This document shows, in pieces, positions 58,551 to 64,000 of a stretch of DNA of 64,000 nucleotides. Within the stretch, counting starts at the first letter, position 1, and each line of letters begins with the position of its first letter. The notes under the pieces were generated by a model that did not search any database, was not told the DNA's origin, and saw only the letters and a program-made list of their open reading frames with translations. The position numbers and the translations under genes were made by a program. This stretch comes from Candidatus Gastranaerophilales bacterium (GTDB lineage Bacteria; Cyanobacteriota; Vampirovibrionia; Gastranaerophilales; Gastranaerophilaceae), in NCBI GenBank assembly GCA_944323875.1, contig CALUUH010000005.1, forward strand, positions 42,118 through 106,117. Direction: 5' to 3'.

Positions 58551-60545
58551 ATGATTGGGTTAAGTTTTAAACAAAAAATAATTGTTGGGTGCGTTGCCGG
58601 AGTGATTTTGCTGTCCGGCGGGGCCGCTCTGGTCTTTCATCAGCCGGAAACTAAAACCATGGAGATTTATTCTCAGGCTCTTGATGACTTTCAAAACGGC
58701 GATTACTCAAACTCATATTACCGATTTTCTAAAGTCTCTTTTTTGTCTAACCTTAAACCAATAGCGATTTATCATCAGGCACAGGCCGCACACGAACTCG
58801 GAGATGAAGATGCCGCTGTTAAACAATATCAGCTTTTGTTTAACAATTACCCGGGACATGCCCTGAGCTTGCGCGCTAAATACCTCACCGCACAACAAAT
58901 TATTTTTAAAAACCCTAAACTCGCTCATAAATACTTTGAAGAAATAGTAAATAAACATCCGCACACGGATTACGGTATTGCGTCAGAATACTACCTTGGC
59001 GTCATGATTATAAATAAATACCATGATAATGAACAGTTGTTCCCGCAATCGGAAAAAGTTAATGCAGAAAATTACTTCCGCCATTATCTGGAAAAAGCTC
59101 CGACAGGCAGACTGGCCATTAACGCATGTGAAAGCTGGCTCGGGTTGAAAACAGAAATTAATAAAGATGATTATTTGCTTATGGCAAAATCATACTATTT
59201 GTTCGGCGATTATCAAAAAGCAAAATCACTTCTTGCAAAAACAGAAATTTCAGAAAGCTGGGCGACAGATGTTCTGGTGTCTTATGCACTGAAAAATTAT
59301 GCAAGGGCAAAATTGTTGACAGAACTCGGTTTGCAGCAGTATACACAATATGTCAGTGATGACGACATCCATGCGGTTGTTGATAAATATATTGCCATGT
59401 CTGACAAAAATAAACTTGAAACAGTTATGCACTTGATGGCGCTAAATCCCGCTAAAGGCAACGACTATCTTATGCATATAAAATGTATTCAGGTGAAAGC
59501 TGCAGACCAGCCGGCATGCTACAGCCAACTTTATCTTAAATATCCTGACGGACAGTTTTCGGCAGATGCATTATCAAATATCTTTTTTGCCAAATACAAA
59601 CAGCAAAAATATACAGATGCAGAAAAAGTCGGATTGGATTATTTGAAAAAATTCCCTGATTCAAACTCAACCCCTATGGTTATGTTCTGGATGGGAAAAC
59701 TCTATGAACAACTGAACGATTACAGACAGTATAATAATTATTACAGTAATGTTATAACAAAATTTCCGGATTCATATTACGCATACAGAGCCTACCTTCA
59801 TCTAAACAGATTGGAAGGCCCGATTATAACAAATTACATTTCCCCGAAACCGGTCGTTTATCCATATAAATATACAAATAAAAATATTATTGTTAAACTT
59901 GTGGAACTAAAAGATTTTGATGTAATAAGCGAATTATACGGCGACGATGATTTCATCAAAAGCTGGGTGCTTTATAAAAAGGGCGATTACTCTCATTCTA
60001 TGCTGGTTGCGCGTGATGCAATGGAGAAGATATCTGACAAACCGCCAAAATATGACTTGCGCTGGCGTCTTGTCTATCCGGTGAATTATTACGAAACCGT
60101 GGAAAAATATTCAGACATGGCAGGAACGAGCATGCCTTTGATGCTTTCTGTTATCAGAGAAGAGAGTTATTTTGACCCGCTGGCACAGAGTTCTGTTGGC
60201 GCAAGCGGTTTAATGCAGTTGATGCCGTCTACGGCATTTGAGATAAGTAATCGTTACGGATTAGGCATGACCTCATCAGAAGATTTGTTTAACGCTGCAT
60301 TTAATGTCAAACTGGGCAATTATTACTATGCATATTTAAAAAGCATGTTGGAAGGTCGTGATGTGTCATCAATAGCGGCGTATAACGGCGGTATCGGGTC
60401 TTTGCGAAACTGGCGCCAGTCGATTAATTATAATGATACAGATGAATTTATTGAGCAGATACCGTATCCGGAAACCCAGAATTATGTGAAGAAGGTATTC
60501 CGCACATACTGGAATTATATCAGACTGTACACCGGAAATAATTAG
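58551..60545 (+). CDS. Soluble lytic transglycosylase (Slt70-like)
   Basis: 664 residues from the ATG at 58551 (an in-frame TTG at 58518 is the alternative). One N-terminal membrane or signal helix (IIVGCVAGVILLSGGAALVF), then a long helical, TPR-like superhelix with repeated YxxGDYxxA segments, and a C-terminal SLT domain (GH23): LSVIREESYFDPLAQSSVGA with the catalytic Glu, GLMQLMPSTAFEISNRYG, SIAAYNGGIGSLRNW. It cleaves peptidoglycan in the periplasm. Length matches Slt70. Confidence 0.93.
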   Translation: MIGLSFKQKIIVGCVAGVILLSGGAALVFHQPETKTMEIYSQALDDFQNGDYSNSYYRFSKVSFLSNLKPIAIYHQAQAAHELGDEDAAVKQYQLLFNNYPGHALSLRAKYLTAQQIIFKNPKLAHKYFEEIVNKHPHTDYGIASEYYLGVMIINKYHDNEQLFPQSEKVNAENYFRHYLEKAPTGRLAINACESWLGLKTEINKDDYLLMAKSYYLFGDYQKAKSLLAKTEISESWATDVLVSYALKNYARAKLLTELGLQQYTQYVSDDDIHAVVDKYIAMSDKNKLETVMHLMALNPAKGNDYLMHIKCIQVKAADQPACYSQLYLKYPDGQFSADALSNIFFAKYKQQKYTDAEKVGLDYLKKFPDSNSTPMVMFWMGKLYEQLNDYRQYNNYYSNVITKFPDSYYAYRAYLHLNRLEGPIITNYISPKPVVYPYKYTNKNIIVKLVELKDFDVISELYGDDDFIKSWVLYKKGDYSHSMLVARDAMEKISDKPPKYDLRWRLVYPVNYYETVEKYSDMAGTSMPLMLSVIREESYFDPLAQSSVGASGLMQLMPSTAFEISNRYGLGMTSSEDLFNAAFNVKLGNYYYAYLKSMLEGRDVSSIAAYNGGIGSLRNWRQSINYNDTDEFIEQIPYPETQNYVKKVFRTYWNYIRLYTGNN

Positions 60546-60550
60546 AAGTG

Positions 60551-60591
60551 GTGAACCGTGAACAGTAAACAGTGAACTGTTCACGGTTCAC
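60551..60591. repeat. Perfect inverted repeat, GTGAACCGTGAACAG family
   Basis: 15-bp perfect arms (60551-60565 and 60577-60591). The unit recurs near 35100 (GTTCACTGTTTACTGTTCAC) with the same following ACAATTTTGTAACCACTTA. Confidence 0.7.
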
Positions 60592-60638
60592 AATTTTGTA
60601 ACCACTTAATCACCTAGTCACTCAATCACTTAGTAACG

Positions 60639-60667
60639 TCCAACTAAGGCCAAAGTCCTTAGTTGGA
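60639..60667. terminator. Hairpin overlapping the 3' end of the prepilin gene
   Basis: 11-bp perfect arms TCCAACTAAGG / CCTTAGTTGGA with a 7-base loop. The right arm includes the prepilin stop codon and last codons. Confidence 0.45.
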
Positions 60668-62038
60668 TATACAAACAGCGCGGGCGCCGCTGCCCCCCTT
60701 GTTGTAGCCGTACCAGTCACTATATCTCATGTAGAAGTTCCGAGTGTACGCTGCAGGTACAAGGCCCTCCTCACTGGACCAGTATCCATAGCCAAGAGTA
60801 ATAGGTGCTTTGTCATTTTTGTATTGATCTTTTAACGTTATGCCGTCATTATTATATAAGCTTGTTGTTTTATTAAAGGTAACAGCGCTCCCATTTTGCA
60901 AATATAGTTCACTCGCTATCTGTGCTAGTTGCTCACCATTCGGTAAGCTCATGCCTTTCTCTTGACAAGTTAATTTTGCTCCTGCCCAGTAATTATTTGC
61001 ACAAAAAAAGTCAGAATGGTATTCTTCCATATCTTCGTATTCACTGCCAGCGCAAGTATCTATTGCTCTGTTTGCAACAAAGTCTGTACTCCAGCAGATG
61101 TCACCTATCGGGTTATCACAGGTTGAGAATGCTACGCCGGAAGATAATTGAATATCTTTACCAACTCTATTCGGTCCTTTCTTTCCGTTTACGTCTACCA
61201 TATAGCCCATGCAAGATACTTGAGATCCTGTATCTTCTATAGGATCAGCATAAGGGCATTCCGGCTGGTATGCCATAATAACCGTTGTTCCGTCTGCAAC
61301 AACAAAGCTCATGGTATTTGTATTGGTTTGCCAGTCGCTTAGTCCCATGCTTGAGGCGCTTGTAAGGCTGTCTGTTTCAATTTCCATAGGATCGTCATTT
61401 TTGCCTGTAGTAACGACTTTAGGTGAATAGCACTTGTTAATATCTGTATTATCACAGGTCTTAATGACTTTCATATATTGTTTGAAAGTGTCCATAAAGT
61501 CCTCTGTCGTATCATGTCCTGTCATGACGCCGTCTGTGTTCATGCGGCGAACTGTTTCAGTGAGTTTCTTTTCCCAGAGGTCTTTTGCCGTTGACCATGC
61601 CTTCTCGTTGTGGTTCTGTATGAGCCCCGGCAAGGTCAGAGCGGCCACAATGCCGATAACTGCGAGAGTGATTAATACTTCAGCCAAAGTGAAAGCTGCT
61701 TTAGCGGCCACCTGAGTGGTGGTGCAGGCTGGCCTGCCGTTTTCCTTTAAACCCTCATCCGGCCTCCGGCCACCTTCTCCCATAGGGCGAAGGGAATGTA
61801 GCGATTGTTGTTCGCCTTGTTTCGACATCTTACTCACTTCACTCACTCTACTCACTTCACTCACCTTTGATGTGTAAGAGCGGACCTGTCCGCCTTTAGC
61901 GGCCACCTGAGTGGTGGTGCAGGCTGGCCTGCCGTTACCCTGAACTCGTTTCAGGGGCTCATCATTGTTAACCTTTTGGTTGTACATAGTTGTATCTCCT
62001 TTTTTAATAGTGTCAACATTTATTAAATTATTTTTCAT
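60659..62038 (-). CDS. Prepilin-like protein with repeat-derived leader and lectin-like C-terminus
   Basis: 459 residues. Two starts have good sites: ATG 62038 (AAGGAG) and ATG 61987 (AAAGGAG). The prepilin motif AFTLAEVLITLAVIGIVAAL begins near 115. The leader holds two copies of NGRPACTTTQVAAK, encoded by a perfect 42-bp direct repeat, on either side of VRSYTSKVSEVSRVSEVSK and HSLRPMGEGGRRPDEG. The mature part shares HNEKAWSTAK, CDNTDINKCY and VCISN with the 20649 prepilin. Its C-terminal domain (CQEKGMSLPNGEQLAQIASE, GYWSSEEGLVPA, FYMRYSDWYGYNKG) looks like DUF1566/C-type lectin. The last 40 bases are GC-rich. No XRE gene adjoins it, but a TATCTA-A-TAGATA dyad lies at 62076-62088. Confidence 0.8.
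   Translation of the reverse strand: MKNNLINVDTIKKGDTTMYNQKVNNDEPLKRVQGNGRPACTTTQVAAKGGQVRSYTSKVSEVSRVSEVSKMSKQGEQQSLHSLRPMGEGGRRPDEGLKENGRPACTTTQVAAKAAFTLAEVLITLAVIGIVAALTLPGLIQNHNEKAWSTAKDLWEKKLTETVRRMNTDGVMTGHDTTEDFMDTFKQYMKVIKTCDNTDINKCYSPKVVTTGKNDDPMEIETDSLTSASSMGLSDWQTNTNTMSFVVADGTTVIMAYQPECPYADPIEDTGSQVSCMGYMVDVNGKKGPNRVGKDIQLSSGVAFSTCDNPIGDICWSTDFVANRAIDTCAGSEYEDMEEYHSDFFCANNYWAGAKLTCQEKGMSLPNGEQLAQIASELYLQNGSAVTFNKTTSLYNNDGITLKDQYKNDKAPITLGYGYWSSEEGLVPAAYTRNFYMRYSDWYGYNKGGSGARAVCISN
61700..61741. repeat. 42-bp direct repeat in the prepilin leader, copy 1
   Basis: Identical to 61895-61936 (offset 195 bp) and closely similar to 23321-23364. It encodes the segment R-P-A-C-T-T-T-Q-V-A-A-K. 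Confidence 0.9.
61752..61887 (-). repeat. Leader repeat, copy in the 60659 prepilin
   Basis: Reverse complement of the repeat at 54021-54142, read in the same frame there. Confidence 0.8.
61895..61936. repeat. 42-bp direct repeat in the prepilin leader, copy 2
   Basis: Identical to 61700-61741. Confidence 0.9.
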
Positions 62039-62075
62039 ACAATTCTCCTTAATAATCTATATTTTAATATATTTC

Positions 62076-62088
62076 TATCTAATAGATA
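62076..62088. promoter_or_regulatory. 13-bp palindrome upstream of the unpaired prepilin
   Basis: TATCTA-A-TAGATA, 38-50 bases before the ATG at 62038, the same place as the dyads of the four paired prepilins. Confidence 0.4.
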
Positions 62089-62178
62089 TCCTTTGTTAAA
62101 TTTATACACTTTGGCACAAGGAATATGCCTTGTGTTGAATGAAAATATTGCAAAAAGTTTACAAAGCGAGTAGTTGAG

Positions 62179-62187
62179 CCCCCCCCC
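62179..62187. repeat. Homopolymer tract of nine C in a gene-free, AT-rich stretch (62039-62377)
   Basis: Nine consecutive C (G on the prepilin strand) about 140 bp upstream of a prepilin start. On the minus strand an ATG runs directly into the tract. The rest of this gap shows nothing recognisable except the dyad and the terminator at its right end. Confidence 0.7.
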
Positions 62188-62377
62188 ATGTCTCTGAAAG
62201 CCCTATCACACAATGGTTTTGAGCTTTGTCAAATTTGGCCATGAAATTAGATCCGCTCACAATATCCAAAATATTCAACTTATTGAAAACTTTTGACATT
62301 CAAAATTCCTATATAAACTCTTTATAAATATTATACCTTATTTGCCTGTAAAATTCAACCCCAATTTTTAAATAAAA

Positions 62378-62400
62378 AAGGCATGCCTTGAGCATGCCTT
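62378..62400 (-). terminator. Terminator after the coiled-coil secreted protein gene
   Basis: AAGGCATGC-CTTGA-GCATGCCTT, a 9-bp stem with a T-run on the minus strand. Confidence 0.8.
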
Positions 62401-62443
62401 ATATCAAATAACATTGGAATTAAGAAATATGAAAATGTAACTA

Positions 62444-62857
62444 TTACATCATGTTCTTTCTGATTTGTTCTTTGGTTTTGTCTAATTCTTTTATTTTCTT
62501 TTCAATGTCTTTAACCTGCTTGTTCAAATCATCACGCTGCTGCTTGATAGATTTGTATTGCGCATCAATTTCAGCAAATTTGGTTTTGCAGTCTAAAAGC
62601 TGATTTCTGACATCAACCTGCGCATTGTCTAATTGTAAAATGGCATTTTGCATGTTTTCATTGCCAACCTGTTGTGTCTGTTGAACAGCAGTTGCAGGCT
62701 GTATATTGCTTGCCGGAATGGTTTTAGAAGAGTTTACACCGTAAGCAGTATCGTCAAAATTTAACGGTGTAAATGCGTTCCCGTCAGCAAATGCAATAGT
62801 TGAGCATGCCAAAAATAATGCTGTTGAAAAAATAGCGTTTTTTAAAATTTTGTTCAT
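62444..62857 (-). CDS. Secreted coiled-coil protein
   Basis: 137 residues from the ATG at 62857 with AAGGAG upstream. Signal peptide (NAIFSTALFLACSTIAFADG), a Thr/Gln-rich linker, then a long coiled coil in the second half (LLDCKTKFAEIDAQYKSIKQ, then QVKDIEKKIKELDKTKEQIR). Single Cys in the coil. It looks like an abundant periplasmic helical protein, with OmpH/Skp or Lpp-like proportions but no clear family match. A terminator follows. Confidence 0.7.
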   Translation of the reverse strand: MNKILKNAIFSTALFLACSTIAFADGNAFTPLNFDDTAYGVNSSKTIPASNIQPATAVQQTQQVGNENMQNAILQLDNAQVDVRNQLLDCKTKFAEIDAQYKSIKQQRDDLNKQVKDIEKKIKELDKTKEQIRKNMM

Positions 62858-63204
62858 TGTCTGTATCTCCTTATAACTATCCGCGTTGGATAATGACATT
62901 ATAACCCATGATATTTATTTTCCCCTCATTCAAATTAATGAGATTTAGCGGGAACATTTTGAGCATGTGTAACATCTATATATAAAGAACTGAGTAATCA
63001 GGAGAAGAGATTAAGAAATGTAAAGGACGCATGATGGCGTAGTTATGCGGTTCATGAAAAAAAGTGGAAAAAACATGTAAAAATGTTATTGCAATTAGTT
63101 TTTTTTAAGAATAGTATAAAAGACGTGCCCGATAGTTAAAGACGGCACGCCGAACATTAAAAATTTACACTAGCGTCGAGAAAAAGAAATTTAAAAAATA
63201 CCAC

Positions 63205-63232
63205 TTGACAATAAATTTTTTAGTAATACGAT
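63205..63232 (+). promoter_or_regulatory. rRNA promoter P1
   Basis: TTGACA, 16-bp spacer, TACGAT. First of three tandem promoters before 16S rRNA, all with 16-bp spacers. Confidence 0.7.
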
Positions 63233-63297
63233 TAGAGATGTGCGAAAAACGCAAATTGAACATTAAAAAAGATTGTTAAGAAAATTTAAAAAGGTAC

Positions 63298-63325
63298 TTG
63301 ACAAAATAAATTGAAGTAATAAGAT
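63298..63325 (+). promoter_or_regulatory. rRNA promoter P2
   Basis: TTGACA (63298-63303), 16-bp spacer, TAAGAT (63320-63325). Preceded by GATTGTTAAGAAAATTTAAA, also found before P3. Confidence 0.75.
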
Positions 63326-63405
63326 TAAAAATGTTCGAGAGAACAATGAACTTCAAAAACCGAAATATAGATTGTTAAGAAAATTTAAAAAATCTTTAAA
63401 AAGAC

Positions 63406-63433
63406 TTGACAAATAAAATTGAAAGAATAAGAT
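63406..63433 (+). promoter_or_regulatory. rRNA promoter P3
   Basis: TTGACA (63406-63411), 16-bp spacer, TAAGAT (63428-63433), part of the same tandem duplication as P2. Confidence 0.75.
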
Positions 63434-63854
63434 AATAATTACCGCGAGTTAATCAAGCGGTTGCGGATGAAGGAAACGAAATCCGGTTTTTAAAAGGCCT
63501 TAAAATGATGATGAATCTGCCTTAGAAAACATTAGCCCCAAGCACTTAGCTTGTGTTCTGCAAAAAACTAAAGAAACCTTTCTGAGTATTGGGTGGCAAT
63601 TATCTTGAACTGAACATTGAAAACAGAATAGCTGAAAACTTGAATGCGAGCTGAGGGCGAACAGGCTTGCAGACCTGCAAGACTGTGCAGACCCGTTAAA
63701 CGCGAGCATTCAATAATTGACGAAATTAATACTTGTTAATTCAACTAAAAATGATTAAGGACAAGAACTTAACGCGAAGCGAAAGCCAAGCGATAAAATA
63801 AAGTCGAGCAGTTTATATGCTAGCCGCATATAAACGATGGACATAAACTTTCTG
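63434..63854 (+). other. 16S rRNA leader region
   Basis: About 420 bp between the last promoter and 16S with no credible gene (a minus-strand frame at 63500-63709 has no family or start signal). It contains a GAACATTGAAAACAGAATAG segment of the kind common in rRNA leaders, where antitermination and processing signals are expected. Confidence 0.5.
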
Positions 63855-64000
63855 ACAATGGAGAGTTTGATCCTGGCTCAGGACGAACGCTGGCGGCGTG
63901 CTTCATACATGCAAGTCGAACGTGAAGCTGACTTCGGTCAGTGGAAAGTGGCGGACGGGTGAGTAATATGTAGGAAATCTGCCCTAGAGAGGGGGACAAC
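63855..64000 (+). rRNA. rrs: 16S ribosomal RNA, 5' part
   Basis: Begins with GAGAGTTTGATCCTGGCTCA and continues through GGACGAACGCTGGCGGCGTG, ATGCAAGTCGAACG and GTGGCGGACGGGTGAGTAAT, the invariant 5' domain of bacterial 16S, and runs off the window. The exact first base is approximate. The variable stretch (GTGAAGCTGACTTCGGTCAG) fits a short V1 hairpin. A search of the full gene would place the organism. Confidence 0.97.

Noticed and set aside
63500..63709. 69-codon minus-strand ORF before 16S rRNA
   Set aside because: It lies within the transcribed rRNA leader on the opposite strand, with no start signal and a Ser-rich sequence unlike a protein family.
1..63854. tRNA genes
   Set aside because: No stretch with a convincing T-arm GGTTCGANTCC plus matching acceptor stem was noticed by eye; a tRNAscan run would be decisive.
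1..64000. CRISPR array
   Set aside because: The repeats seen are irregularly spaced or inverted. No regular 25-40 bp direct repeats with unique spacers, and no cas genes.

Overview
The window looks like a chromosomal segment of a non-photosynthetic gut relative of the cyanobacteria (Vampirovibrionia/Melainabacteria, probably Gastranaerophilales). The reasons are AT-rich coding DNA with Gram-negative envelope genes (heptose-7-phosphate kinase, O-antigen ligase, a porin-like barrel), a Ycf45-like AAA ATPase with an R3H domain, a cyanobacterial-style ThiE with an extra N-terminal domain, the MEP isoprenoid genes dxr and ispG, and a 5' end of 16S rRNA compatible with the cyanobacterial lineage. 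This placement is inference from gene content; no database search was run.

Layout. 1-2.8 kb: NrnA-like phosphoesterase (partial), DciA-like protein, dapF, then rpsF-ssb-rpsR. 2.9-4.1 kb: first prepilin/XRE pair. 4-20.5 kb: housekeeping (PLP decarboxylase, porin-like protein, hisS, TPR protein, mnmE, priA with a PC4-like gene, CCA-type nucleotidyltransferase) and a large SF1 helicase-nuclease. 20.5-25.2 kb: accessory block with two more prepilin/XRE pairs, an ADP-ribosyltransferase-like protein and a candidate small RNA. 25.2-34.7 kb: fabF-acpP-fabG, paired small membrane proteins, glutaredoxin, Ycf45-like ATPase, glycosyltransferase, HPF, dehydrogenase, Hsp20. 34.8-35.1 kb: a large inverted-repeat element. 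35.2-53.8 kb: dxr, a cluster of degenerate signalling proteins (HD-GYP, receiver, MshEN/GspE-like ATPase), LPS genes, ispG, a secreted-protein operon ending in comEC, a DUF4143 ATPase with striking operators, and a histidine kinase. 53.9-62 kb: repeat-rich accessory block with a decayed prepilin leader, a fourth prepilin/XRE pair, a ThiE-cupin fusion, an orphan XRE gene, a lytic transglycosylase and a fifth prepilin. 62.4-64 kb: a coiled-coil secreted protein, then tandem rRNA promoters and the start of 16S rRNA.

The most interesting system is the repeated module of a prepilin-like gene transcribed divergently from a small XRE repressor-like gene (four pairs in 64 kb). In each, a prepilin promoter is overlapped by a dyad near the predicted start site, about 47-55 nt before the prepilin start codon. 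The dyad sequence differs at every locus, suggesting private regulator-operator pairs. The prepilin leaders, which would be cut off on maturation, carry in-frame insertions of dispersed palindromic repeats, up to about 164 residues before the cleavage site. Two prepilins end in lectin-like domains. The arrangement suggests a set of individually controlled surface pseudopilins.

Other notable points are a thiamine-phosphate synthase fused to a phosphomannose-isomerase-type cupin, an ADP-ribosyltransferase-like effector, a set of start codons lying six bases after a -10 box (predicted leaderless mRNAs), and paired TTTTGGAA operators upstream of a DUF4143 ATPase.
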